Assembly: GCF_000152885.1 (NCBI RefSeq)
Contig: NZ_CH672403.1
Location: 414,503-478,502 of the forward strand
DNA from: Idiomarina baltica OS145
GTDB lineage: Bacteria > Pseudomonadota > Gammaproteobacteria > Enterobacterales > Alteromonadaceae
DNA length: 64,000 bases
Reading direction: 5' to 3'
The notes under the pieces are model-generated. The model was given only the letters and a program-made list of their open reading frames with translations, was not told the origin of the DNA and did not search any database. A program made the translations under genes and the position numbers. The stretch's first letter is position 1; the number at the start of each line of letters is the position of its first letter. This document shows positions 40,233 to 49,263 of the stretch, in pieces.

Positions 40233-41129
40233 TTATTTTATGTGCGCTAATATGCCATCTAACTCATCTAAGTTAGTGTAATTGATAACGACTTTTCCTT
40301 TACCTTTTCGGCCATGATTGATAGCAACTTTTGCGCCCAAGCGCTCTGATAAGGATGCCTCAAGGCGTTCGATATCAGCATCAGGTTGAGGTTTGTCTTG
40401 TTGTTTGGGAGGTTCAATGGTTTTGCGAACTAATTTTTCAGCTTCGCGCACCGTCATATCTTTTGCAGCAATATGCTGAGCAACGCTCGCTTGCTGTTCA
40501 CCTTCGAGCGCTAATAATAATTTAGCGTGCCCGAGTTCAATATCGCCACGTTCAAGTAGCAACTTAACGCTCGCCTCTAAATTATTGAGGCGCAAAAGAT
40601 TAGTCACCGTAGTGCGAGATTTACCAACCGCTTGCGCGACGTCTTGATGTGTCATATTAAATTCATCAAGTAGTCGTTGGAGTGCCGTTGCCTCCTCCAT
40701 CGCATTAAGATCTTCGCGCTGGATGTTTTCAATTAAAGCAATCGCCACGGCAGCTTCGTCTGGCACGTCTTTTACCAAGCAGGGAACCAATTCAAGTTTA
40801 GCTAATTGCGCGGCTCGCCAGCGGCGCTCACCAGCAATGATTTCATATTCATCGTCTGCGATGATACGCACCACGATAGGCTGAATTATACCCTGTGCTT
40901 TTACCGAAGCAGCGAGATCTTCAAGTGCCTCAGGAGACATATCTTTACGCGGTTGATAACGTCCAGGTTGCAGTTGCTCGATAGGTAGCTTTTGAAGTTC
41001 ACCTTTAACCAACGTATGTTGTTCATCTTCCACGGGTGGCTGATGACCATCTTGGCGTTGTTGACTCGCCGAATTGCTCGTCAATAAAGCGTCTAATCCA
41101 CGACCTAAACCACGTTTTTTCGGCGACAT
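40233..41129 (-). CDS. parB: Chromosome partitioning protein ParB
   Basis: 298 residues. The N-terminus RGLGRGLDALL is followed by the CTP-binding/arginine motif GERRWRAA, a central HTH (MTHQDVAQAVGKSRTTVTNLLRL) and a C-terminal dimerisation domain. It is a CTP-dependent clamp that loads at parS sites and spreads near the origin. It lies beside parA and 3.4 kb from oriC. No parS-like 16-mer was found in the window by eye. Confidence 0.96.
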   Translation of the reverse strand: MSPKKRGLGRGLDALLTSNSASQQRQDGHQPPVEDEQHTLVKGELQKLPIEQLQPGRYQPRKDMSPEALEDLAASVKAQGIIQPIVVRIIADDEYEIIAGERRWRAAQLAKLELVPCLVKDVPDEAAVAIALIENIQREDLNAMEEATALQRLLDEFNMTHQDVAQAVGKSRTTVTNLLRLNNLEASVKLLLERGDIELGHAKLLLALEGEQQASVAQHIAAKDMTVREAEKLVRKTIEPPKQQDKPQPDADIERLEASLSERLGAKVAINHGRKGKGKVVINYTNLDELDGILAHIK

Positions 41130-41161
41130 ATATTTATTTCCTCAAACCCTACTACTCGTTT

Positions 41162-41959
41162 TTATGAATTAACCGATTGCTGCTCTTTTTCCAGCTTTTC
41201 AGCTCGCCGGATGATCTCTCCAGCAAGTGATAAATAAGCTTTTGCACCAGTTGATGACTTATCATAATACATGGCCGGGGCACCAAACGAAGGGGCCTCA
41301 GCCAACCGTACGTTACGTGGAATAACCGTGCGATAAACTTTTTCACCAAAATGTTGCTTAAGCTGTTCTGATACATCATTAGCTAAGCGATTACGCGGGT
41401 CGTACATCGTACGCAGAATGCCTTCAATTGTCAGGCTTGAATTAACCACTTCAGCAAGCTGTCGGATTGTCTCCATTAACGCAGTCAGTCCCTCTAATGC
41501 ATAATACTCGCACTGCATCGGTACAAGAATAGAATCGGCTGCTGCCATCGCATTAACGGTCAACATATTTAAGGAAGGAGGGCAGTCGATAAAAATAAAG
41601 TCATAATCGTCTTGCACGCTCTTAAGTGCGTTTCGAAGCCGTACTTCGCGCGCAAAAAATTCCATTAATTTGATTTCTGCGGCTGTGACATCAGAGTTTG
41701 CAGCGATAAGATGATATTTGCCGTTAGTATCGGTAACAACCACTTCTTTAATGGGTTTTTCGTCCACTAACAATTCATACACGGTGCTATCGACTTCATA
41801 CTTATCAACACCGCTACCCATAGTCGCATTGCCTTGAGGATCTAAATCAATGAGTAGAACTTTACGCTTGGTTGCAGCCATGGATGCAGCCAAATTCACT
41901 GCGGTGGTCGTTTTGCCCACGCCGCCTTTTTGATTAGCTATCGCAATAGTTGTAGCCAC
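41162..41959 (-). CDS. parA: Chromosome partitioning ATPase ParA (Soj)
   Basis: 265 residues of the chromosomal ParA/Soj type. The deviant Walker A KGGVGKTT lies near the start, switch motif DLDPQGNAT at about 40, and Walker B FIFIDCPPSL at about 120. It binds DNA non-specifically as an ATP dimer and works with ParB in origin segregation. Conserved order with rsmG and mnmG. Confidence 0.97.
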   Translation of the reverse strand: MATTIAIANQKGGVGKTTTAVNLAASMAATKRKVLLIDLDPQGNATMGSGVDKYEVDSTVYELLVDEKPIKEVVVTDTNGKYHLIAANSDVTAAEIKLMEFFAREVRLRNALKSVQDDYDFIFIDCPPSLNMLTVNAMAAADSILVPMQCEYYALEGLTALMETIRQLAEVVNSSLTIEGILRTMYDPRNRLANDVSEQLKQHFGEKVYRTVIPRNVRLAEAPSFGAPAMYYDKSSTGAKAYLSLAGEIIRRAEKLEKEQQSVNS

Positions 41960-41979
41960 GGGTGCATCACCTCTTATTA

Positions 41980-42627
41980 TTAATGGGCGTTAATTGGACG
42001 GATAATAACCATGTGCCGCTCGCCTTCCAAGCCGGGCACCATCAATCGGTTGATTTCATCAATACCGTATTGGGTGTCAAGGTCAGCTATCTCTTGCTCT
42101 GGATACATACCTTTGAGCGCATAAAATCGCCCTGACGGCTTTGGTAAATGATGACACCATGAAAGCATATCATTAAGCGAGGCAAAGGCTCTACTCAACA
42201 CACCGTCAAAATCGTGTAAGCGACTATCATAAGCTTCTACTCGGCTTTGTACGGCAGTTACATTCTCGATATTAAGTTCATGACAAACTTGCCTGATAAA
42301 GCGAATTCGTTTACCTAAGCTATCTAACAATACGAATTCACAGTGTGGCATACAAATAGCCAATGGCAAGCCAGGTAAGCCCGGACCTGTGCCTACATCA
42401 ATAAATTGCTCACCTTTTAAATGTGGCATTACCACAAGGCTATCAATGATATGCTTAGTAAGCATTTCATTTGGATCACGGACTGATGTCAGATTATACG
42501 CTTTATTCCATTTATCCAGCAATTCAACCAGTTGCACAAGTTTAACCACTTGTTCATCTGACACTGTGCCACGGACAGAATCATCCGTTTGTGCAAGTAA
42601 CCTCTCTAATTTTTCTTTCAAACTCAT
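41980..42627 (-). CDS. rsmG: 16S rRNA (guanine-N7) methyltransferase RsmG (GidB)
   Basis: 215 residues with the Rossmann SAM-binding motif [10 protein letters not shown] and conserved NLTSVRDP near the start. It methylates G527 of 16S rRNA; loss gives low-level streptomycin resistance. It starts three bases after the mnmG stop and forms the classic gidA-gidB pair. Confidence 0.96.
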   Translation of the reverse strand: MSLKEKLERLLAQTDDSVRGTVSDEQVVKLVQLVELLDKWNKAYNLTSVRDPNEMLTKHIIDSLVVMPHLKGEQFIDVGTGPGLPGLPLAICMPHCEFVLLDSLGKRIRFIRQVCHELNIENVTAVQSRVEAYDSRLHDFDGVLSRAFASLNDMLSWCHHLPKPSGRFYALKGMYPEQEIADLDTQYGIDEINRLMVPGLEGERHMVIIRPINAH

Positions 42628-42630
42628 CCC

Positions 42631-44526
42631 TTACGCGCTTTTTCTGAGCAAACCTTGCTTTTTAAGATGTACGAGCAACATTGAAATTGCTGCAGGTGTA
42701 ATACCTGAAATTCGAGCAGCTTTACCAACGGTTTCAGGTTGGTGTTGGTTCAATTTAGCAATCACCTCGTTAGAGAGACCTTTAATGCTCGTATAATCAA
42801 ACTGATTAGGTAAACGCGTATTTTCATGGCGTTGTTGCTTAGCAATCTCATCTTGCTGCCGTGAAATATAGCCTGCATATTTAGTTTGAATCTCAACCTG
42901 TTCGGCTGCAGCTGAATCACTTAAACCCGGCGCAAAGAACGGTGTTTTAACCAACTGCTGATAGTTTACTTCTGGTCGACGTAGTAGCTCCTCACCACTG
43001 ACCTCTTTTGTTATCGGACTTTTCACAAAGGCGTTAATACTATCAATTTCTGGGTGATCTTTATGAACCCAAGTGCTACGCAAGCGCTGCTTTTCTTGCT
43101 CGATAGCTTCCATTTTTAAATTAAACGCTTGCCAACGTTCATCATCAACCAAACCAAGTTCACGACCTGTTTCAGTTAAGCGAATATCCGCATTATCTTC
43201 ACGCAATAATAGTCTATATTCTGCTCGTGATGTAAACATACGATAGGGCTCTTGCGTACCCAAAGTCGACAGATCATCAATGAGTACGCCCATGTAAGCT
43301 TGATCACGACGAGGAGACCACGTTTCTTTATCTTGAGCTAAACGTGCTGCATTTAGGCCAGCTATCAAACCTTGTGCACCTGCTTCTTCATAACCAGTGG
43401 TGCCATTGATTTGACCAGCAAAAAACAAACCATTAATCACTTTAGTTTCCAGTGACTGCTTGAGATCTCGTGGATCAAAATAATCATACTCGATCGCATA
43501 ACCAGGACGTGTAATCACAGCATTCTCGAAACCACGAATTGACTGAACCAATTGCTGTTGAACGTCAAAAGGCAAACTCGTTGAGATCCCGTTGGGATAC
43601 ACTTCAAACGTATTGAGACCCTCAGGCTCTACAAATATTTGATGCGAAGTTTTGTCCGCAAAACGGACAATTTTGTCCTCTATTGAAGGGCAGTAACGCG
43701 GTCCAACACCTTCAATCTCGCCCGAATACATGGGTGAACGATCGAGTCCTGAACGAATCACATCATGAGTTTGCTCATTGGTATGTGTAATATAGCAAGG
43801 GATCTGTTGAGGATGATCAGCGCGACTTCCTAAGTACGAGAACACGGGTGTTGGTGTGTCACCGGGTTGTTCTTGCATGACTGAAAAATCAATTGAATGA
43901 CTTGCAATACGAGGTGGAGTACCTGTCTTCAAGCGATCAACACGAAGTGGTAACGCACGTAAACGTTGTGATAGGGCATTTGCTGGTGGATCCCCTGCAC
44001 GACCGCCTTGGTAATTATCTAAACCAATATGGATCCGACCACCAAGAAAAGTGCCCACTGTAAGTACGACTGCTCGAGCATGGAATTTGAGCCCCATTTG
44101 GGTCACTACACCCGTCACCTGATCATTTTCTACGATCAGATCGTCACAGCCTTGCTGAAATAACGTTAAGTTAGGTTGGGTCTCCAACGCATAACGGATT
44201 GCTTGCTTATATAGTTGACGATCGGCTTGCGCTCGCGTAGCCCGCACCGCAGGGCCTTTCGACGAGTTCAATGTTCTGAATTGAATACCTGCTTTGTCAG
44301 CGGCTTTTGCCATGATACCGCCGAGTGCATCGATCTCTTTGACCAAATGCCCTTTACCAATACCACCGATCGCTGGGTTACATGACATTTGTCCCAACGT
44401 ATCAATGTTATGCGTTAGCAATAAAGTACGCGATCCCATGCGAGCTGCGGCTAGCGCTGCTTCGGTACCTGCATGTCCACCACCGACGACGATGACGTCA
44501 TAGGTTTGGGCGTTATTTTTCAACAT
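42631..44526 (-). CDS. mnmG: tRNA uridine-5-carboxymethylaminomethyl modification enzyme MnmG (GidA)
   Basis: 631 residues. An FAD-binding [10 protein letters not shown] motif lies near residue 15, the catalytic cysteine regions follow ([15 protein letters not shown]), and the C-terminal helical domain binds MnmE. It modifies wobble U34 in tRNAs with MnmE. Transcription runs away from the adjacent oriC, as in E. coli, where gidA transcription influences initiation. Confidence 0.97.
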   Translation of the reverse strand: MLKNNAQTYDVIVVGGGHAGTEAALAAARMGSRTLLLTHNIDTLGQMSCNPAIGGIGKGHLVKEIDALGGIMAKAADKAGIQFRTLNSSKGPAVRATRAQADRQLYKQAIRYALETQPNLTLFQQGCDDLIVENDQVTGVVTQMGLKFHARAVVLTVGTFLGGRIHIGLDNYQGGRAGDPPANALSQRLRALPLRVDRLKTGTPPRIASHSIDFSVMQEQPGDTPTPVFSYLGSRADHPQQIPCYITHTNEQTHDVIRSGLDRSPMYSGEIEGVGPRYCPSIEDKIVRFADKTSHQIFVEPEGLNTFEVYPNGISTSLPFDVQQQLVQSIRGFENAVITRPGYAIEYDYFDPRDLKQSLETKVINGLFFAGQINGTTGYEEAGAQGLIAGLNAARLAQDKETWSPRRDQAYMGVLIDDLSTLGTQEPYRMFTSRAEYRLLLREDNADIRLTETGRELGLVDDERWQAFNLKMEAIEQEKQRLRSTWVHKDHPEIDSINAFVKSPITKEVSGEELLRRPEVNYQQLVKTPFFAPGLSDSAAAEQVEIQTKYAGYISRQQDEIAKQQRHENTRLPNQFDYTSIKGLSNEVIAKLNQHQPETVGKAARISGITPAAISMLLVHLKKQGLLRKSA

Positions 44527-44980
44527 TCAGAACAACCTCGATGAAAGGAGATAAAGATAAAACTGATCATCATCAGTGAACCGCGTATTTTAACGCGTTT
44601 TGGCTGTGATCGAAACGGTTATTTTTTATTCAGACTGTAAAGCTATGCTCGATCAATAAAGATCAGTAAAGGATCTTTATTTAGATCTTTATTATTGTTT
44701 CTATTAGGATCGCTTTTTCTGTGAATAGATCGCTACAAGTCTTATTTTTACTGCTTTTTAGAGCGATCAAAACATGTGAAAAAGATCCCTTAAACTGCGA
44801 TCATAGATCGTGGATAACTAGGGTGTTTATACACAGCTTGAGTTATCCCCACAGTTATACCCAATTCAATGACAGCGCTTATGTCTGCTTATCCTTATTT
44901 TGATCACAAGTAAAAAAATTTGTGTATAGAACTGTGGATACGATCACGTGATCGTGTTGCAAACCCCATAAAATACGCGA
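44527..44980. other. oriC: Chromosomal replication origin oriC
   Basis: This gene-free stretch between mnmG and the flavodoxin gene holds about 16 GATC sites in 450 bp. An A/T-rich unwinding segment (44641-44712) with GATCT-containing 13-mer-like repeats ends CTATTAGGATCGC, nearly as in E. coli. DnaA-box-like 9-mers follow: 44809-44817 (TTATCCACG on minus), 44827-44835 (TTATACACA, exact TTATNCACA), 44843-44851 (TTATCCCCA), 44921-44929 and 44933-44941 (one mismatch each, minus). An R1-like box just after the unwinding region and a cluster on the right mirror the E. coli origin. Dense GATC implies Dam/SeqA control. Confidence 0.95.
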
Positions 44981-45442
44981 TCAATCTTGTGGGTATGATC
45001 GCAATTTATCGATCAATTCAGTAACCCATTTTGATACTTTGTCTTCAGGATCATCTTCCATCATGTCGATCTCTAATCGTTCAAATAGTCGTGTGGCATT
45101 CAAAACGCTGAGCTTTTTATCGCAATGTCGACCGGCTTCACAAAAAGTGTCATAACAAGATTCACCGATGGCACAGACCGCATAGCTAAGATCAGGCAAT
45201 AAAGGGGCATTCGTAGAAGCGATGACATCATAGAAATCAAGCATTGAATCGGCATAGTCGCCTGCTCCGTGAGTGGCTAGGAAGATCAGCCAAATACCTG
45301 ATTTGGGTAAATCATCGAAAGTGGGTTCGTAATGCATCTGGGTAGAAAGATCATGACTTTCTAGAATTTCTTGAACGTGGTCGGCTAACGCTTCAGTGTT
45401 GCCCGACGTGGTGCCTACCAATATATGTATCGTATTCGTCAT
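44981..45442 (-). CDS. Flavodoxin domain protein (MioC-like)
   Basis: 153 residues from the ATG ending at 45442; a longer frame exists but overlaps the divergent gene's start region. The FMN phosphate loop GTTSGNTEALA and acidic C-terminal half fit short-chain flavodoxins of the MioC type. In enterobacteria mioC sits directly beside oriC and its transcription enters the origin; the same orientation (toward oriC) is seen here. MioC has been linked to biotin synthase electron supply in vitro. Confidence 0.88.
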   Translation of the reverse strand: MTNTIHILVGTTSGNTEALADHVQEILESHDLSTQMHYEPTFDDLPKSGIWLIFLATHGAGDYADSMLDFYDVIASTNAPLLPDLSYAVCAIGESCYDTFCEAGRHCDKKLSVLNATRLFERLEIDMMEDDPEDKVSKWVTELIDKLRSYPQD

Positions 45443-45498
45443 CGTAAAATGCTTAAATAGTTGTGACAGATACTCGTATTGTACAGGAGTGAAAAACC

Positions 45499-45987
45499 AT
45501 GCGTGCAATTTATCTATTCGCAGTTGTCATATTGAGTTTGCCTATATTTTCCATGGCCAAAGGTATTGAGACTGCAAAGCAAGTTGAACAGAATTTGTGG
45601 GTAATGGGAATGCCTCGTGAGGAGGTTATTGAATACTTTTCTCAACAAGGCGGCGATATCGTAATCAGTCTGTTGTCTGTACCAGAACAATCACAAACAG
45701 CTGAATCGACATGGGTAACAGAAAACGGCATGGCGTTTTACCATGTTGCAATTCCAGGCGCTGATGGTTTGACACTCGCAAAGGTGCGCTTGTTGGATAA
45801 AGTGTTACTTGAGCATAAAGATAAAAATGTGCTCGTGCATTGTGCATCGGGTAATCGAGTGGGTGCTTTGTTTGCACTGCGTGCAGCGTGGCTCGATGGA
45901 AAGGAAAAAGACCTAGCGCTCAAAATAGGGCGTGAGCGAGGTTTAACCTCGCTCGAAAAGACGGTATCAGAGATGCTCGCGCAATAA
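45499..45987 (+). CDS. Exported phosphatase-like protein (DUF442/beta-lactamase hydrolase-like family)
   Basis: 162 residues with a signal peptide (ending SMAKG). A dual-specificity-phosphatase-type fold has the active loop [10 protein letters not shown] near residue 115. The loop has C-x4-R spacing as in the DUF442/BLH group rather than C-x5-R of standard tyrosine phosphatases. Substrate unknown. CAGGAG precedes the ATG. Its 3' end overlaps the convergent gloA by 21 bp. Confidence 0.72.
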   Translation: MRAIYLFAVVILSLPIFSMAKGIETAKQVEQNLWVMGMPREEVIEYFSQQGGDIVISLLSVPEQSQTAESTWVTENGMAFYHVAIPGADGLTLAKVRLLDKVLLEHKDKNVLVHCASGNRVGALFALRAAWLDGKEKDLALKIGRERGLTSLEKTVSEMLAQ

Positions 45988-46518
45988 ATCTGGTTGGCGA
46001 TTCGGAGTAAAGATCTCGATCCAGTAGCCATCGGGATCTTTAATAAAAGCAATGCCTTTCATGTTGCCATCATTAGGTTTTTTCTGGAATTCAACGCCGA
46101 GCTCTTCAAAGCGCTCGCAGGCGGAGTCAATGTCGGGCACGGCAAAGCCGATATGACCAAACCCCTTTGGCTCTTGGTTACCGCTGTGATACGACACGTT
46201 GTCATCGTTCTCATCTCCCCAGTTATGCGTAAGTTCTAGCATGGCGGGTCGGCCAAAGGTTTGAACGATGCGTTCATCGTGATCGGTTGACCAATGACTG
46301 CGTTCTTCGGGCGAGATTGAGGCCATGAAATAGAGCGTGAACTTCATCTCAGGGAAGTCCAAACGCTTGATAAGCGTCATGCCGAGTACCTCTGAATAGA
46401 ACTTTAAAGTACGCTCGGGATCTTTAATACGAAACATCGTCTGATTGAAAACAAATTTGTGGGTTGCGGGATCGTGATGTTCTGATAACCCCTTAGCTTG
46501 GTCAAAATGACGACTCAT
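45967..46518 (-). CDS. gloA: Lactoylglutathione lyase (glyoxalase I)
   Basis: 183 residues, the longer eukaryote/Pseudomonas-type glyoxalase [19 protein letters not shown] is followed by [18 protein letters not shown] and the metal-ligand glutamate in [10 protein letters not shown]. This length class generally uses zinc; E. coli GloA (135 residues) uses nickel. It converts methylglyoxal hemithioacetal to lactoylglutathione. TTAGGAG precedes the ATG. Confidence 0.93.
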   Translation of the reverse strand: MSRHFDQAKGLSEHHDPATHKFVFNQTMFRIKDPERTLKFYSEVLGMTLIKRLDFPEMKFTLYFMASISPEERSHWSTDHDERIVQTFGRPAMLELTHNWGDENDDNVSYHSGNQEPKGFGHIGFAVPDIDSACERFEELGVEFQKKPNDGNMKGIAFIKDPDGYWIEIFTPNRQPDLLREHL

Positions 46519-46538
46519 GGAATGCTCCTAAGACAACA

Positions 46539-46844
46539 ATGTGTGAATTACTAGAAATTGGGAATAAGACATTAAATTTCAAGCCAGAGCCCGAAGCTCG
46601 TTGGTATGTATACATGGTTGAATGCGGTGATCGATCACTTTACACCGGTGTCACTACGTGTTTAGAACGACGCATTCGTCAACATAACGGCGAGTTAAGT
46701 GGTGGGGCTCGCTATACACAGAGTCGCCGACCAGTCGTGTTGAGTTGGCGTCAGGGGCCTTTTTCTAAAACTCGTGCCTGTCAGCTCGAAGCTCAATTGA
46801 AACAACTCTCGCGTGCAGATAAACGAAAATTAATTAGTCTGTAA
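46539..46844 (+). CDS. GIY-YIG nuclease superfamily protein (UPF0213/YhbQ-like)
   Basis: 101 residues with the GIY-YIG core: VYMVECGDRSLYTGVT, then RRIRQHNGE, and a terminal KKL-like basic tail. The family resembles E. coli YhbQ, a small DNA endonuclease of unclear role. The first 20 residues are not typical, so the true start may be later than 46539. It overlaps the convergent DUF2007 gene by 11 bp. Confidence 0.85.
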   Translation: MCELLEIGNKTLNFKPEPEARWYVYMVECGDRSLYTGVTTCLERRIRQHNGELSGGARYTQSRRPVVLSWRQGPFSKTRACQLEAQLKQLSRADKRKLISL

Positions 46845-47160
46845 CCGGTCGTTCTTTTTGACACTGCCAACATTCTTCAAATGAGGCAGGATTAAGCTCA
46901 CCACATGCAGGACAACACCATTCTGCGTTATTAGCGCTATTTTGTTCATAGAGACTGAGAATATGTTTCGCGGCATCGTAAGCTTCTGGCATGACGTAGA
47001 TGACCGTTTCGATAGCGTCAGCAGGTAACTCGCCAACGCCGCCGGCACTGGGATTATTGGGAACGTGAACCTGAATTCCCTCAGCACGCAATAATCCGCC
47101 GAGTAATTCGGCCTCTATCGGGCTACTGGCGCGGTAAATCTTTATCCATTGATCGCTCAT
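46834..47160 (-). CDS. DUF2007 domain protein with zinc ribbon
   Basis: 108 residues. The N-terminal DUF2007 module (IYRASSPIEAELLGGLLRAEGIQVHVPN) is joined to a C-terminal CCPACGELNPASFEECWQC four-cysteine ribbon. DUF2007 proteins are called putative signal-transducing proteins, with P-II-like fold, but the function is not established. It overlaps the upstream FUSC gene by 38 bp, which suggests coupling. Confidence 0.85.
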   Translation of the reverse strand: MSDQWIKIYRASSPIEAELLGGLLRAEGIQVHVPNNPSAGGVGELPADAIETVIYVMPEAYDAAKHILSLYEQNSANNAEWCCPACGELNPASFEECWQCQKERPVTD

Positions 47161-48838
47161 GAGACACCATGACTTGTTGATAACGTAATAACCAACTTAT
47201 CACGCTTTTATATGATGCGTGAGTTTTGTCAGCAATTTGTATGAGTTTGAATAGTCGGTGGTAAAATCGCGCCCGATAGCGACGCCGTCGAGAAGCGGAT
47301 GCCGGTGTTTGGCCAAAGGCTTCAAGTTCATGGGCAATTGCGATAGTTAACGCATGTTCACGACGAGCGAGATTGGTTGGATAGAGTAGTTTGTAACCAA
47401 GCATCGCTGTGATAGGGGCTAACACAACAGCAAGCGCAATACTCACCGAATTAAATACCTCAAAGCTGTACGGTATTACCGGCTGCATCAACAATAGAAA
47501 GACCAGAATAAAGTCCATGCTCCCGTTAATCGTACGGTGATGGGATAAAGGAAACGCGGCGATAAACATTATAGGTAGCAGTGACATTACCATGGCGCCG
47601 GTACTTTCTAGATAAGGCCATATTGCCGCATGAATGACTATCGAGAGTAATGCCCCTGCACATTGACCGATGAATACTGTTTTCATTGTCTTAGCAGGGT
47701 TATCTGTGGTGGAAAACAGCGTTAGCATGATGCTTGCGCCCAACAACAAAAAGGCGACTTGGAACCACTCGGTATACCACCATAAAGCACTGATTAATCC
47801 CATGATGACCATGGTTCGAATACTGGCCTCGCGTGCGCCTATCCAGTCACGGTGAAGCAACGATAGCGAGCGGCGTGTCGAGGACGCCGCGCGACCGGAA
47901 TCACGAAATGAAAGACGCTCGTCACAGGCCTCAATAAATTCATCAAATGCACTGCGTAATGGTGACTGTCTAACGCTCAAAGAGGCGTTCTTTAATGCGG
48001 CTAAAATATCTGAGCGTTTCGCATTTTGCCGGAGTAAACTTGCTGCATCAAGTAAGTGCTTACTTATCTCTTGATTGGCTTCAAGTGGCAAGAAATAAAT
48101 CTGAGCCAACCACTCAAGTTGGCTATTAATAACCTTTCTTACCAGTCGAGCGGATTCATGTGCTGCAGGAGAACCCGTACCATGTTCGAGCAATTGTGCT
48201 TCAATTTGTGCTAGTTTCGATAGCCGGTCATCAAAATTAAGGAGTGCTTTGTCTTGCTTACTGAATAATTGTGCTACATTTTCTAGAGAAATAATGGTTT
48301 CGCGTCGCATTTGGTTGATAAGGCTTTGCTCCGCGCGTTTGTAGGTGAATAACCAACCTACAACCAGTGCCATCATGACACCAACAAATACCGTTAATAA
48401 CCGGTCGATCCCCAAAGGCAAGAGCGCATCAGGGCTGCGGCTTAGCAAAGCAACCATGGAAGCAGAGTAACCCGCCAAAATAGTGCCATAAGACACTAAG
48501 CCATGAATTAGATTACCAAGATAAACACAGAGAGCGACCCAAAGTGTAAGACCCATCGCGACAGGCAGTATTTGATGATCCGCTGTCACCACTAAAATCA
48601 TACCAAACAAGGTTCCGATTAGAGTGCCTAGCGCGCGATATGCGCCTTTTTCTAACAGCAGTCCGCGAGTAGGTTGCGAAACAGCCCATACGGTCATAGC
48701 GGCCCACTGTGGGTGTTCTAATCCTAATGCCCAGGCTATGATCAATGATAAGCAGGCAGCCAACGCAGTCCGCAATCCAAAGCGGAAGCGAATATAGTCA
48801 AAACCGAGTTTAGCAAGCGGCTGCCTCACAAGCTCCAT
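47123..48838 (-). CDS. FUSC-family inner-membrane transporter
   Basis: 571 residues with two sets of about five membrane helices flanking a soluble middle domain (residues 170-330). The N-terminus FRFGLRTALAACLSLIIAWALGLEHPQWAAMTV is typical of FUSC/AaeB/YccS proteins. AaeB homologues export aromatic acids; the substrate here is unknown. It is the last core-like gene before the island. No strong ribosome site was seen. Confidence 0.85.
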   Translation of the reverse strand: MELVRQPLAKLGFDYIRFRFGLRTALAACLSLIIAWALGLEHPQWAAMTVWAVSQPTRGLLLEKGAYRALGTLIGTLFGMILVVTADHQILPVAMGLTLWVALCVYLGNLIHGLVSYGTILAGYSASMVALLSRSPDALLPLGIDRLLTVFVGVMMALVVGWLFTYKRAEQSLINQMRRETIISLENVAQLFSKQDKALLNFDDRLSKLAQIEAQLLEHGTGSPAAHESARLVRKVINSQLEWLAQIYFLPLEANQEISKHLLDAASLLRQNAKRSDILAALKNASLSVRQSPLRSAFDEFIEACDERLSFRDSGRAASSTRRSLSLLHRDWIGAREASIRTMVIMGLISALWWYTEWFQVAFLLLGASIMLTLFSTTDNPAKTMKTVFIGQCAGALLSIVIHAAIWPYLESTGAMVMSLLPIMFIAAFPLSHHRTINGSMDFILVFLLLMQPVIPYSFEVFNSVSIALAVVLAPITAMLGYKLLYPTNLARREHALTIAIAHELEAFGQTPASASRRRRYRARFYHRLFKLIQIADKTHASYKSVISWLLRYQQVMVSHERSMDKDLPRQ

Positions 48839-49092
48839 AAAGTCTATTTACCGATACAGAATTTAATATTTTAAATAAAAACAAACATATAAGTAAAAAC
48901 TGGAGCACATTAGGAGTGAAAATAAATTTATAAAAAAGTGCAAAGATGTTAAGTGTCTTGGTATCCAGCCTCTCATTTCCTAATTTCTAAGTGGGAAATG
49001 TGGGAAAATGGGATCTATTCCTCAACAGAACAAAATTTATCCGAACTAATTGATATGTTAGGTGTATTTAGAATCCCATTTTTAAAAATCTC
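48839..49092. other. Junction between core genes and accessory island
   Basis: This 254-bp gap holds no convincing gene. AAAATGGGAT at 49005-49014 is repeated inverted at 49073-49082 (58-bp spacer), and TGGGAAA-type direct repeats lie just before the first arm. No tRNA gene and no clear att core were seen, so how the island entered is not visible on this side. Confidence 0.4.
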
Positions 49093-49263
49093 TTACCTAT
49101 CGCCTGAAGAGTGCGTCTGCTTTTTTTTGTCATCGTTAGAGGTCATTCCCGATCTGGTAACGCCTCCTCCTTGAAATTTACATCCATTTTTCGCCCATTC
49201 AGGATATGATTTAATGGCTTTCTCTGATTTTTCAATTCTTTCACTAAGATTTAAATATGTCAT
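49093..49263 (-). CDS. Small protein overlapping the end of the AvcD-like gene
   Basis: A 56-residue ORF starting MTYLNLSERIEKSEKA and ending in a lysine- and serine-rich tail. It begins inside the deaminase gene (20-bp overlap) with AGAGG eight bases before its ATG, indicating translational coupling. No family recognised; size and position suggest an accessory or regulatory factor of the defence gene. Too short for standard calling. Confidence 0.5.
   Translation of the reverse strand: MTYLNLSERIEKSEKAIKSYPEWAKNGCKFQGGGVTRSGMTSNDDKKKQTHSSGDR

Noticed and set aside
48953-49174. 73-codon rightward open frame at the core/island junction
   Set aside because: It is antisense to the small ORF 49093-49263, has no ribosome site, and its composition is unlike a protein.
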